From positions 434,001-498,000 of the forward strand of contig CAVOZC010000022.1 of NCBI GenBank assembly GCA_963700865.1: DNA of 64,000 nucleotides. Reading direction: 5' to 3'. This document shows positions 8,235 through 16,711 of the stretch, piece after piece; positions within the stretch are counted from its first letter, which is position 1, and each line of letters opens with the position of its first letter. The DNA comes from CAVOGJ01 sp963700865 (GTDB lineage: Bacteria; Planctomycetota; Planctomycetia; Pirellulales; Pirellulaceae). Under the pieces are notes generated by a model. The model saw only the letters and a program-made list of their open reading frames with translations. It was not told where the DNA came from and searched no databases. The position numbers and the translations under genes were made by a program.

Positions 8235-9199
8235 GCTTGCTCAGGGACTATGTGCGCGAGTTGAGCAGCGCGACCCGGGTGGGGTGGAACCGCTTCTGGT
8301 TTACGCCACAAGATCCGGCGACGCTGTCATTGATCCGTGTGTTCGCCGGCCTGATGCTCCTCTACACGCATTTGGTCTGGACCATCGACTTGGAAGGTTT
8401 TTTCGGCGCCCAGGGGCGGATTTCGACTGAGTTCGCACGGTCGTTTCACGACCCGTTGGCAACGGGCAACTATGCCTGGAGCCTCTGGTTCTGGATTGCC
8501 TCGTCCAGCTTGAGGTGGTGGGTTCATCTGGCAGGTCTGGGCATTTTTCTGTTGCTCACCATCGGCTATCAGTCGCGCTGCGTCTCGATATTGGCGTTTT
8601 TGCTCACGATTTCCTATGTCCATCGGGCTCCCGGCGCCCTGTTTGGACTCGACCAGATCAATGCCATGCTGGCGATGTATCTGATGGTGGGCCCATGTGG
8701 TGCCCGCTATTCGGTGGACGCCTGGCGAGCCGCGGGGCAGGGAAGGGGGGTAGCGCCGAGCGTGACCGCCAACCTGGCCATTCGTCTGCTGCAGTTGCAC
8801 CTGTGCGTCATCTACTTCTTCGCGGCGTTGGGCAAGCTGCAGGGGATCAGCTGGTGGGAAGGTACGGCGATGTGGCTGGCCCTGGCCAACTACGAGTATC
8901 AATCGCTGGATATGACTTGGATATGGCCTTATCGAAAATGCATCAATGCGCTCAGTCAGCTTACCGTCATCTGGGAGCTCACCTATCCAGTGTTGATCTG
9001 GCCCCGGCTGACGCGACCTCTCGTCCTGGCGCTGGCCATTCCGTTGCATCTGGGCATCGCCTGCTGCATGGGCATGATGACGTTCGGACTGGTGATGCTG
9101 ATTGCGAATCTGGCCTTTGTGTCGCCTCTTCTGGTGCGGACAATGACGGACTCCCTGCAAGCGAGGTTACCCGGCCCGCGACCGGCAGAATCGCGTTGA
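8231..9199 (+). CDS. HTTM-domain integral membrane protein
   Basis: 322 residues with about six to seven hydrophobic segments. The N-terminal pattern (PATLSLIRVFAGLMLLYTHL, then DLEGFFGAQGRIS) and the central WWEGTAMWLALANYEYQS are characteristic of HTTM proteins, the multi-pass family related to the membrane part of vitamin K-dependent gamma-glutamyl carboxylase. Conserved features include HLCVIYFFAALGKLQG and a late helix with LVLALAIPLHLGIAC. No carboxylase-specific lumenal domain is present, so a carboxylation reaction cannot be claimed. It overlaps the preceding gene and probably acts with it in the inner membrane. Confidence 0.85.
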   Translation: MSLLRDYVRELSSATRVGWNRFWFTPQDPATLSLIRVFAGLMLLYTHLVWTIDLEGFFGAQGRISTEFARSFHDPLATGNYAWSLWFWIASSSLRWWVHLAGLGIFLLLTIGYQSRCVSILAFLLTISYVHRAPGALFGLDQINAMLAMYLMVGPCGARYSVDAWRAAGQGRGVAPSVTANLAIRLLQLHLCVIYFFAALGKLQGISWWEGTAMWLALANYEYQSLDMTWIWPYRKCINALSQLTVIWELTYPVLIWPRLTRPLVLALAIPLHLGIACCMGMMTFGLVMLIANLAFVSPLLVRTMTDSLQARLPGPRPAESR

Positions 9200-9270
9200 G
9201 CGTCGCGGGAGGGCGACGTATACTGCGGTATTCGCGGCAGGTGTTGGGTACGTCGTCCGGAGGAGTCATG

Positions 9271-10386
9271 ATGAAGCAAGTCGGGTTGATCGGTTGGCGG
9301 GGAATGGTCGGCTCGGTGCTCATGCAGCGGATGCGGGCCGCTGGTGACTTTTCCCGCTTCGCAGCCACCTTTTTCACGACCTCCCAGGTTGGCCAGCCGG
9401 CACCGCTGGCGGACTGCGCCGCCCACCTGACGCTCAAGGATGCGCAAGATATCCAGCAATTGGCCGAAATGGATATCATCATCACCTGCCAAGGTGGTGA
9501 CTATACCAAGTCTGTCTATCCCCAACTGCGGCAAGTCGGCTGGTCCGGCGTCTGGATCGATGCTGCCTCGGCACTGCGCATGCACGATGACGCCGTGATC
9601 ATTCTGGATCCCGTCAACCGCAACTTGATTGACAACGCACTCGAGCAAGGCGTGCGAACATTTGTCGGCGGCAATTGCACGGTTTCCCTCATGTTGATGG
9701 CCCTGGGAGGGCTGTTCCAGCACGAAATGGTCGAATGGATCTGCACGCAAACCTATCAAGCCGCATCCGGGGCAGGGGCCCAGCACATGCGCGAGCTGCT
9801 TGTGCAAATGGGCCAGCTGCACGAATGTGTCGCGGAACAGTTGTCGGCTACCTCCGCATCCATCCTGGCCATCGACCAGCAGGTGACGGAGGTCATGCGG
9901 AGCAGCCGATTGACTACCGCTCAGTTCCAAGCCCCCTTGGCTGGCAATCTGCTCCCCTGGATCGATAGCGAGCTGGAGAACGGCCAGAGTCGTGAAGAAT
10001 GGAAGGGGCAAGCCGAAACCAACAAGATTCTTGGCCGTGGCGAGCGGCAGATCCCCGTCGATGGCACCTGTGTGAGGATTGGCGCACTGCGCTGTCACAG
10101 CCAAGCAGTACTGATAAAACTCACCCGTGATCTTCCCCTCGATGAAATTGCCTCCCTGCTGGCCTCCCATAACGACTGGGTCCGTATCGTGCCGAATCAT
10201 AAGGAAGCCACGCTCGCGCAATTGACGCCGGCCGCCGTCGCCGGGACGTTGGAGATCCCCGTCGGTCGTTTACGAAAACTCAACCTGGGGGCCGAATACC
10301 TGAATGCGTTTACCGTCGGGGACCAGTTGCTCTGGGGCGCGGCGGAACCACTGCGGCGGATGCTCCGCATTTTGCTCGACGCCTGA
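9271..10386 (+). CDS. asd: Aspartate-semialdehyde dehydrogenase, E. coli-like type
   Basis: Reduces aspartyl-4-phosphate to aspartate semialdehyde for lysine/diaminopimelate, threonine and methionine synthesis. The sequence closely follows the long gammaproteobacterial enzyme: GFIGWRGMVGS-like NADP loop (here GLIGWRGMVGSVLMQRM), ITCQGGDYT, the catalytic Cys in GGNCTVSLMLM (about residue 136), CHSQA with the later His, and the VGRLRKLN and FTVGDQLLWGAAEPLRRML C-terminus. Length 371, against 367 in E. coli. ATG 9271 is favoured over 9268 because GGAGGAG (9259-9265) is then 5 bases away. The start of a much longer frame upstream (8515) lies inside the HTTM gene and is rejected. Confidence 0.96.
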   Translation: MKQVGLIGWRGMVGSVLMQRMRAAGDFSRFAATFFTTSQVGQPAPLADCAAHLTLKDAQDIQQLAEMDIIITCQGGDYTKSVYPQLRQVGWSGVWIDAASALRMHDDAVIILDPVNRNLIDNALEQGVRTFVGGNCTVSLMLMALGGLFQHEMVEWICTQTYQAASGAGAQHMRELLVQMGQLHECVAEQLSATSASILAIDQQVTEVMRSSRLTTAQFQAPLAGNLLPWIDSELENGQSREEWKGQAETNKILGRGERQIPVDGTCVRIGALRCHSQAVLIKLTRDLPLDEIASLLASHNDWVRIVPNHKEATLAQLTPAAVAGTLEIPVGRLRKLNLGAEYLNAFTVGDQLLWGAAEPLRRMLRILLDA

Positions 10387-10433
10387 GTGCCGCGTTTCTG
10401 CTCCTCGTTTCCGCGAGAGACCCTCGGGGTGCC

Positions 10434-11216
10434 ATGACCCAACGGACGCTCAAACTCACCCTCAGCTACGATGGCACTGCCTATTGCGGCTGGCAGGTGC
10501 AACCCAACGGGCCAACCATCCAGCAGGCCATGGAACGGGCCTTCGCCACCATTTTCGGCGCCCGCATTTCGATTACGGCCAGCGGCCGAACCGACGCGGG
10601 CGTGCATGCCCGCGGCCAGGTGGCCAGCTGCGAGCTGCCGACCGAAATGTCGCTGGAGCGGATTTGCCGAGCCTTGAATGGCAATCTGCCGGCCGACATT
10701 CGCGTGCTCTCCGTGGAAGAAGCGCCCGCTGGTTTTCACGCCATTCGTGACGCCATTCGCAAGAGATATCGCTATTGCCTCGACGACGCACCGATCCATG
10801 ACGTCTTTCGACGCAACTTTGTATGGCATGTCAGGGCAGGGCGGTTGGACGTGGTGGCGATGCAGCAAGCGGCCCGTGCGCTCATCGGCACCCATGATTT
10901 CCGTAGTTTTCAAGCCGCCGGCTCGGACCGCAAAACGACGGTGCGGACGATCTTCGCTTTGGACGTGCAACGTTGCGAGGCGACGTCGGGCGAGATCGTG
11001 ATTGAGATCGAGGCCGATGGGTTCCTCTATAATATGGTCCGCAACATCGTAGGTTCGCTCGTCGAAATCGGACTGGGGAACCAAAGTGTCCACTGGCTAG
11101 AAGACGTGCTGGCCGCGCGAGATCGCACCCAAGCCGGTCGCACCGCGCCCCCGGAAGGGCTGCTGCTGCTCCACGTGACGTACGCCAGCGAGGGCCAACG
11201 CGGGCCGGGGATGTAG
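10434..11216 (+). CDS. truA: tRNA pseudouridine(38-40) synthase TruA
   Basis: Isomerises uridines 38-40 in the anticodon arm of tRNAs. 260 residues, the usual size. Visible hallmarks: LSYDGTAYCGWQVQP at the N-terminus, the catalytic Asp in SGRTDAGVHARGQVA (about residue 54), IRKRYRYCL, GTHDFRSFQAAGS, and the C-terminal DGFLYNMVRNIVGSLVEIG and RTQAGRTAPPEGL. It follows asd by 47 bases in the same direction and may be co-transcribed. Nothing unusual is seen. Confidence 0.96.
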   Translation: MTQRTLKLTLSYDGTAYCGWQVQPNGPTIQQAMERAFATIFGARISITASGRTDAGVHARGQVASCELPTEMSLERICRALNGNLPADIRVLSVEEAPAGFHAIRDAIRKRYRYCLDDAPIHDVFRRNFVWHVRAGRLDVVAMQQAARALIGTHDFRSFQAAGSDRKTTVRTIFALDVQRCEATSGEIVIEIEADGFLYNMVRNIVGSLVEIGLGNQSVHWLEDVLAARDRTQAGRTAPPEGLLLLHVTYASEGQRGPGM

Positions 11217-11243
11217 GGCAGGCGGCGTCTAAAAACGACGATT

Positions 11244-11262
11244 CCCACCTTGGGACGGTGGG
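11244..11262 (+). other. Stem-loop after truA
   Basis: CCCACC (11244-11249) pairs with GGTGGG (11257-11262) around a 7-base loop, 27 bases past the truA stop. There is no immediate T-run, so it is at best a weak terminator. Confidence 0.3.
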
Positions 11263-11313
11263 GCTCCCGGGACGGCGATCTTTTAGGCCCGCTACGATTG
11301 TTATAGACTGCAC

Positions 11314-12201
11314 ATGCGGGCAGTGGGCGTATCGAAAAACGGAAAGAGCCAAGGCGTGGATCACATCGGCCCCTATCGGTTGCTCAAACTCATTCGCGCC
11401 GGCAGCACGACGCACGTCTGGGAGGCGATGGACCCGGTCGAGCATCAGCGGGTGGCGCTGAAATCGCTCCAGCCCGACTATCGTAATGACAAGGCCGAGA
11501 TCGCCTCGCTGCGGCACGAGTTTGCCGTCGGTCGCACGCTCGATCATCCCAATGTCAACAGCGTGTGGGATTTCAATATCGTCCGCGGCATCCCGTTCGT
11601 GGTGATGGATTATTTCAACGCACCCAATCTCAAGCAGGCGATTCGTCTGTTTCCGGAACAGGTGAAGGAAAATTTGGAATCGATCGTGCGGCAGATGTCG
11701 GCCGGACTGGACCACCTGCACGAGCAAGGCTGGCTCCATCGGGACATCAAGCCGGACAATTACCTGGTCGACGAAGAGTCGCATGTCCGCCTGATCGACT
11801 TCGCCATTTGCCAGAAGATCAAGAAAAAGTCGGCACTCGGCTCCTTGTTTGGCGGCAAGACGAAAAACATTATGGGGACGCGGAGTTACATGTCGCCGGA
11901 GCAGATCCGCGGCGAGCATTTGGATCGCTATTCCGACATCTACAGTCTGGCGTGTGTCATCTTCGAAATTTGTTGTGGCAGGGCACCCTTTACGGGCTCG
12001 ACGGCCGACGAGTTGCTCACCAAGCACTTGCGCTCGGCGGCACCCTCCATCGCCAGCATCAATCGAGAAATTTCCGCGGACTTCTCCCGGCTGGTGGTGA
12101 GCATGATGGCCAAGGACCCGGCGCAGCGACCGCAAAACATCAAGGAATTCCTCGAGCAACTGGACAAAATCCGTCTGTTCACGGCGGCAAAACGCGTCTA
12201 G
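11314..12201 (+). CDS. Soluble Hanks-type Ser/Thr protein kinase with altered DFG and glycine loop
   Basis: 295 residues comprising a kinase domain with no membrane anchor or sensor extension. Seen: Lys50 in VALKSL, Glu69 in LRHEF, the catalytic loop HRDIKPDN (142-149) with Asp144 and Asn149, and the activation-segment end GTRSYMSPEQ. Two canonical elements deviate. The glycine-rich loop reads RAGSTTHVWEA, and the DFG is DFA (162-164, LIDFAICQK), in which the metal-binding Asp remains but the Gly is replaced. The ATP and magnesium ligands are therefore present and activity is plausible. A Lys-rich loop (KIKKKSALGSLFGGKTKN) follows DFA. Upstream is an unrelated truA; downstream accA follows after 60 bases. 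Substrate unknown. Confidence 0.88.
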   Translation: MRAVGVSKNGKSQGVDHIGPYRLLKLIRAGSTTHVWEAMDPVEHQRVALKSLQPDYRNDKAEIASLRHEFAVGRTLDHPNVNSVWDFNIVRGIPFVVMDYFNAPNLKQAIRLFPEQVKENLESIVRQMSAGLDHLHEQGWLHRDIKPDNYLVDEESHVRLIDFAICQKIKKKSALGSLFGGKTKNIMGTRSYMSPEQIRGEHLDRYSDIYSLACVIFEICCGRAPFTGSTADELLTKHLRSAAPSIASINREISADFSRLVVSMMAKDPAQRPQNIKEFLEQLDKIRLFTAAKRV

Positions 12202-12261
12202 TTTGGACGGCCGGCTTTCCAGCCGAGCCGACAAGCCGACAAAGGCAATGATGGAGACAAT

Positions 12262-13227
12262 ATGCAAAAAGGGAATCATGGGCTCGAATTCGAAAAACCC
12301 ATTCACGAACTGGCGGCCCAGATCGAGGCCTTGCAGAGCGAAAACGACATCGGCAACGAGGAGCGACTGCGACAGTTGCAGCAGGAACTCTCGGCGACGA
12401 CACGCGACATCTACCAGCACCTGACGCCGTGGCAGGAAGTCCGCGTGGCGCGGCACCCGGATCGGCCCCATACCAGCGACTATCTCTCATTGGTGTTCGA
12501 CGAGTTTGTCGAATTGCATGGTGACAAGCTGTTTGGGGACGATCGAGCCATGCTGACGGGGTTTGCCAAGCTGGGCAGCCACAAAGTGATGGTCGTGGGG
12601 CACCAGAAGGGGCGTACCATCAAGGAGCGATCCGAGTGTTATTTCGGTTGTGCCCATCCTGAGGGGTATCGCAAGGCGTTGGCCAAGATGCAGCTGGCCG
12701 CCAAGTATCGGGTGCCCGTGATCTGCCTGATCGACACGCCAGGCGCCTATCCGGGAGTGGGCGCGGAAGAGCGTGGTCAAAGCCAGGCGATCGCGGAAAA
12801 CATGTTCGAAATGTCTCGCATCCCGACTCCGATTATCTGCGTGGTGATCGGGGAAGGTGGGAGCGGCGGGGCACTCGGCGTCGGCGTGGGCGATCGCATC
12901 GCCATGCTCGAACACGCCTATTATTCGGTGATCAGCCCCGAAGGGTGTGCGGGGATTCTCTGGAAAAGCCACAAGTTTGCGGAACAAGCCGCGCAGGCCT
13001 TGCGGTTCACCTCGTCCGATCTTTTGGAATTCGGGGTCGTGGACGAGGTGATTCCCGAGCCACTCGGGGGGGCTCATCGGGACCACCATCAAATGGCCGG
13101 TTTCCTGAAGCGATTTCTACTCACGGCGCTCCGCGAGTTGACCGACGTGCCACTCGAACGGTTGCTCGACGCGCGATACGCCAAGTTCCGCAAAATCGGC
13201 GTCTTCCTGGAGGGGACCGACGATTAG
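12262..13227 (+). CDS. accA: Acetyl-CoA carboxylase carboxyltransferase subunit alpha
   Basis: Alpha subunit of the carboxyltransferase that passes carboxyl from biotin to acetyl-CoA, the first step of fatty-acid synthesis. 321 residues, close to the usual 319. Visible: FEKPIHELAAQIEALQ at the N-terminus, VARHPDRPHTSDY, ELHGDKLFGDD, GHQKGRTIKE, CLIDTPGAYPGVGAEERGQ, GEGGSGGALGVGVGD forming the acyl-CoA oxyanion region, and SVISPEGCAGILWK. The beta subunit gene is not in this window. Start ATG 12262 matches the family's N-terminus. Confidence 0.96.
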   Translation: MQKGNHGLEFEKPIHELAAQIEALQSENDIGNEERLRQLQQELSATTRDIYQHLTPWQEVRVARHPDRPHTSDYLSLVFDEFVELHGDKLFGDDRAMLTGFAKLGSHKVMVVGHQKGRTIKERSECYFGCAHPEGYRKALAKMQLAAKYRVPVICLIDTPGAYPGVGAEERGQSQAIAENMFEMSRIPTPIICVVIGEGGSGGALGVGVGDRIAMLEHAYYSVISPEGCAGILWKSHKFAEQAAQALRFTSSDLLEFGVVDEVIPEPLGGAHRDHHQMAGFLKRFLLTALRELTDVPLERLLDARYAKFRKIGVFLEGTDD

Positions 13228-13259
13228 CAGGGCCGAGCCGTAACGGGCGTCGGCCCCAC

Positions 13260-13400
13260 GTCGGGCGAGCCAGGCACGCGTCGCCGAACCCTAGAATCGA
13301 GTGTCCCCGAACGGGGAACGACACCGGCGCGGGCCGGCGAGGTCGGGCGAGCCAGGCACGCGTCGCCAAATTCGCCAGAATCCGGTGTCACCGACCGGGT
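13260..13400. repeat. Two-copy imperfect direct repeat, 82-base period
   Basis: A 26-base stretch at 13260-13285 recurs exactly at 13342-13367 (starting GTCGGGCGAGCC). The similarity continues imperfectly for about 30 further bases (CTAGAATC/CCAGAATC, then TGTC followed by an ACGGG/CCGGG end), so the unit is about 58 bases. It lies in the 13228-13684 gap between accA and the MOSC gene. The rest of that gap is very G+C-rich with short inverted motifs near 13605-13630, and I see no gene in it. Confidence 0.7.
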
Positions 13401-13684
13401 AGGCCAGCCGTCCCAAGTCTGGCGACTGCGGCTACCAGCTCGCGGCGGAGGCATTCCCATCCAAAACGCCTCCCAGATGCCTCCAGACAACGCCTTCCAC
13501 CCCAACGTCCGATAATGTTTCTTATGTTCGGTTTATGGGCCGCTTTTTCCCGGCTTCCCGCCAGATTGGTGTTTTGACGGCCGCTGGTCGGCCCGCCTCA
13601 CCCAGCCGGCGGCCCGGCCGCCGGCCGGCGTCTATAATCGAGCCTCGACCGTCACGCCACAGATGCCCCCAGGAGGCCCCGCAC

Positions 13685-14089
13685 GTGTTCGCAGGACGAC
13701 TACTTGCCATCCGCATCGCCGACTCCGACGGCCAACCGACCCGGCACATCCCCCATGTCATGGCACTCCCCAATCAGGGTCTGGAAGGAGACCGTTATGC
13801 CCACCGCGGCGATCCCCGGCCCGAGGCTGCCGTGACTCTCATTGAACAAGAAACCCTCGTCGCCGTGGCCCGCGATGTGGGGCTGGCGATCGACCATGCC
13901 ATGACCCGCCGAAATCTGCTCACCGAGGGAGTCCCGCTCAACCACCTGGTGGGCCGCGATTTTTTCGTCGGCGAGGTCCGCCTGCATGGGGTCGAGCTTT
14001 GCGAACCGTGCCACTACCTCGAACGCAAAACCATCCCAGGCATCAGGGAAGCGCTGATCCACCGAGGCGGGCTGCGCACAAAATCGTGA
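13685..14089 (+). CDS. Small MOSC-domain protein
   Basis: 134 residues starting at GTG 13685, which has AGGAGG at 13671-13676 with spacing 8; a longer frame upstream (ATG 13535) has no such signal and is Arg/Pro noise. MOSC domains are the sulfur-carrier fold of molybdenum cofactor sulfurases. Seen: GLEGDRYAHRGDP, an early family motif, RRNLLTEGVPLNHLVGRDF, and the conserved Cys pair region LCEPCHYLE, where the first or second Cys is the expected sulfur carrier. Stand-alone single-domain MOSC proteins of this size are common. The substrate is unknown and no Moco biosynthesis gene is nearby. Confidence 0.87.
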   Translation: MFAGRLLAIRIADSDGQPTRHIPHVMALPNQGLEGDRYAHRGDPRPEAAVTLIEQETLVAVARDVGLAIDHAMTRRNLLTEGVPLNHLVGRDFFVGEVRLHGVELCEPCHYLERKTIPGIREALIHRGGLRTKS

Positions 14090-14182
14090 GCGGCGGTAGA
14101 CTCGCCGTCGATGATACCATCCGACCTGCCTGAGACGATCCGCGACGAACTTCCGGGCGGCTCCAGCGGGCCGTGCGAGCGG

Positions 14183-14905
14183 CTAGAATCGCTGCTCGTC
14201 CCCACTGGTGGCTCGCCAGTTTTCCTGAGTGCCGTTTTGCCAGGGGGTCGCACCGGGCGGCAAGTAGTTGGGACCGCGATCCGGGGGATAAAAAGAGCCC
14301 CCGGACGGAGCGCCATTCACTCCGCCGTAACCTGGCGGGGCCGGATAATCGTAAGGGGGCGGGCTGCCCGGCGGCGCATATCCACCAGGCGAAAGTCCAT
14401 CGATTCCTTGTTCAAAACGAGCCAGATAGGGCTCGATCAGCCCGTGAAAATCCGCCGGGATCATGGGCTCGATGACCCCCAGAAACTGGGCCACCACGTA
14501 GGCCGATTTCGAACGGATAATCGCCTCGCTCTGGCCCCCAAATAAGGAATACGCACCCACCGTCACAATGCTCGCGATGAGAAATCCTTTGGCGGCACCC
14601 ATCAAAGCACCCATCTGGTAATCAAATTCACCCAGTTTCATCGCCTCGATCGACGATCGGATCTGGCGAAACACGATCCAGATCAACAGCGCCGTGCCGA
14701 GGAACAGCACGATCGAAGCGGCCCATTTGTTTAACGGCGGGGCCAGATCAATCTGTTCGGCCACGACCTGCTGATAATTCATGGCCACCAGCGAACTGGC
14801 AATGAGCGAGACAATCGAAGCCACCTGATTCGAGAGCCCCTTGCGCCAGCCATAAAACGCCGTCGCGAGGACGATCAGCAGAAAAATCGTGTCGTAGGCT
14901 TGCAT
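14183..14905 (-). CDS. CvpA-family inner membrane protein
   Basis: 240 residues. Four hydrophobic segments lie in the first 125 residues (beginning at TIFLLIVLATAFYGWRKG), matching the CvpA family, first described as needed for colicin V production but with a poorly defined general role. The GWRKGLSNQVASIVS turn is typical of the family N-terminus. The C-terminal 80 residues are a Pro/Gly/Tyr-rich, probably disordered tail (PPGSPPPYDYPAPPGYGG). It converges with the MOSC gene, and the 93 bases between their stops hold no clear terminator. Confidence 0.87.
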   Translation of the reverse strand: MQAYDTIFLLIVLATAFYGWRKGLSNQVASIVSLIASSLVAMNYQQVVAEQIDLAPPLNKWAASIVLFLGTALLIWIVFRQIRSSIEAMKLGEFDYQMGALMGAAKGFLIASIVTVGAYSLFGGQSEAIIRSKSAYVVAQFLGVIEPMIPADFHGLIEPYLARFEQGIDGLSPGGYAPPGSPPPYDYPAPPGYGGVNGAPSGGSFYPPDRGPNYLPPGATPWQNGTQENWRATSGDEQRF

Positions 14906-15429
14906 CGCTCGCTCTCAGCTCGTGTTCGTCACAAAGTTCTTGTCCCAACGGCCCCCCATCCGGGTCGCCCAACCAATGCCACGGCAGCAACCCGATCCGG
15001 CCCCCACGCAGTTCGCCACACAAGACAAGGTATCGGTCGCCGCCCTAGGGGCCTACAGCAGCCAGCCTGGCGGCCCGGTTCCGCTCCTTTTTCCCCGCCG
15101 CTCGCCAACGGCCCCGCCCTGCCCCGCTAGCAGAAAATTTTTTTCCGCCCGGCAGAACGCCCACCGCGAGCGTGCTGGCAATGCTGTCTGTGCTGGCAAC
15201 GCTGTCGATGCATGCGGACGGGGTTGGGTTGCGGACCTCAGTTTCCAAAGCGGCGACGGATTGGGACGGATCGCGGAGCGATCCGCGACTATGCGGTTAT
15301 TCGGCATGGTGACCCATCTCTTGGTCCGATACAAGATGAACCGGATCGCTCGGTCCGGCCGCTGGCTGGGCTGAACTCCCGGGGGACGTCGTTCCGAGCA
15401 AAGCACCCGCGATTACGGGGAAATCACGC
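14906..15429. other. 524-base gap without a recognisable gene
   Basis: This is the divergent region between the CvpA gene and the YdjM-like gene. I see no supported coding region. It contains a short local duplication near 15175-15205 (two close copies around GCTGGCAA) and the palindromic element at 15267-15293 that has a second copy at 16896-16921. Promoters for both flanking genes must lie here, but I cannot point to convincing -35/-10 pairs. Confidence 0.5.
15267..15293. repeat. Palindromic dispersed element, copy 1
   Basis: CGGATCGC (15267-15274) and GCGATCCG (15278-15285) form a perfect 8-bp stem around GGA. The 26 bases from 15268 match 16896-16921 at 23 positions. Only the stem-closing pair and one tail base differ. 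Both copies are intergenic. Confidence 0.6.
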
Positions 15430-16233
15430 ATGGCTAATTTTCCTACGCATGTCACGACCAGCGCCATCTTGGGTGCTGCCTACGGCACGGCGGCACACGT
15501 CGCCTACGGATACCCACTCCCCAGCTGCCTGCTCGCCGGCGGACTCTGCACGATTGCCGGCATCCTTCCCGATGTGGATAGTGACAATGCCGTCGTCCTC
15601 CGGGAGATCTTGGCTTTTGTGGCAGCCGTCATCCCCATGCTGTTGCTGGACCGTTTCCGCGAGATGATGTGGCCGCAAGAAAGCATCGTCGTGGCCGTCG
15701 GATTGATGTACGTCGTCATTCGATTTGGGATCGGTGAAGTGATTCGCAAGGTGACGATCCACCGAGGCATGTGGCATAGTATTCCGGCTGCGGTTATCGT
15801 CAGCCTTGTCATCTACGTCTTGTGCGATTGTACCGATCCGCGCCTCCGCATCTTTAAGACGCTTGCCGTGTTTCTCGGATACGTATGGCACCTGGTCCTC
15901 GACGAGATCTATGCCGTCGATACGGGCCAGGGACGAGTGCGGGTCAAACGTTCCTTCGGCACGGCCCTGAAGCTGTTCGGCCCGAACCCGGTCGCCAACG
16001 TGGCCGTCTACGCTCAGTTGCTGGCGGTGACCTATTTCCTGATGAGCCAACCGCCGCTGGAACCGGCGACGTACCCGCACGTCGCAGGGGACTCCCAGGT
16101 CGCCGGAGAGGCCAGTCCGGGCCCACCGTCCCCCGCCGAGCCTTCCTTTTCCCATGGTCACGATGACAGTGTTTCCCCCCCCTACCCTCCTCAGTTGACG
16201 CCTGTCCCTCCGCCCACCGGTAGCAGCCGTTGA
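15430..16233 (+). CDS. YdjM/DUF457-type membrane-bound metal-dependent hydrolase homologue
   Basis: 267 residues. Family hallmarks: N-terminal THVTTSAILGAAYG, the acidic GILPDVDSDN, HRGMWHSIP and HLVLDEIYAVD, giving His and Asp residues typical of the YdjM-type proteins annotated as membrane-bound metal-dependent hydrolases. Several hydrophobic segments are visible (CLLAGGLCTIAGILP, ILAFVAAVIPMLLL, SIPAAVIVSLVIYVL). The C-terminal 60 residues are Pro/Ser-rich and probably disordered. The true substrate of the family is not established. The gene stands alone between divergent and convergent neighbours. Confidence 0.85.
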   Translation: MANFPTHVTTSAILGAAYGTAAHVAYGYPLPSCLLAGGLCTIAGILPDVDSDNAVVLREILAFVAAVIPMLLLDRFREMMWPQESIVVAVGLMYVVIRFGIGEVIRKVTIHRGMWHSIPAAVIVSLVIYVLCDCTDPRLRIFKTLAVFLGYVWHLVLDEIYAVDTGQGRVRVKRSFGTALKLFGPNPVANVAVYAQLLAVTYFLMSQPPLEPATYPHVAGDSQVAGEASPGPPSPAEPSFSHGHDDSVSPPYPPQLTPVPPPTGSSR

Positions 16234-16249
16234 CGAGTCGAACGCCGGT

Positions 16250-16711
16250 TCATTCGTCATTGAGTTCCCGCCGTAGTCGCCTTTTTTCCTCAGGCGATAG
16301 CAACCGCCAATCGCGATCGGCCAGCGTGGCGGCCAGCGCCCACAGCAGGTTCAGGCTCGTTTGTGGATACCGCTGCGCTACCAGCCGATACGTAAGCACA
16401 GGGCCCAGCCGCTCGAGGTCCTCACGGGTGTCCACCCCCACATCCTTCAACCGGGCTGCGCTCGCGGGCCCTACGTTCCGCAGGTTGTCGACCGGGGTCC
16501 CCAGACCGGCCTTTGAGGCCGAGGGGCTCGCGTCGGCGAACAGGCGCTCCAATTCCTCCTGGTGGTGCCCGGTGGCGGTGTGAAAGATGACCGCCTGATT
16601 TCTATCGGCCGCCTCCACTCTCTTGACACCGAACCCGTACCCTTTCAGGCGTTTGCGTACTTGCGACGCACTCAGGTTCACAAACAGTTTCTTGGTCGCG
16701 TGCTTGTTCAT
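16250..16711 (-). CDS. TfoX C-terminal-domain-like protein
   Basis: 153 residues. The C-terminal half (from about residue 72) resembles the TfoX C-terminal helix-hairpin-helix domain: LRNVGPASAARLKDVGVDT, then EDLERLGPVLTYRLV and NLLWALAATLADRDWR. The N-terminal 60 residues (KKLFVNLSASQVRKRLKGYG) are a small basic region not found in TfoX itself. TfoX regulates competence in Haemophilus and Vibrio, but proteins with only the C-terminal domain have no defined function. Starts at ATG 16711. It converges with the preceding gene, with stops 16 bases apart. Confidence 0.78.
   Translation of the reverse strand: MNKHATKKLFVNLSASQVRKRLKGYGFGVKRVEAADRNQAVIFHTATGHHQEELERLFADASPSASKAGLGTPVDNLRNVGPASAARLKDVGVDTREDLERLGPVLTYRLVAQRYPQTSLNLLWALAATLADRDWRLLSPEEKRRLRRELNDE

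Noticed and set aside
8515..9270. N-terminal extension of asd
   Set aside because: Overlaps the HTTM gene entirely; the Asd fold and a strong binding site place the start at 9271.
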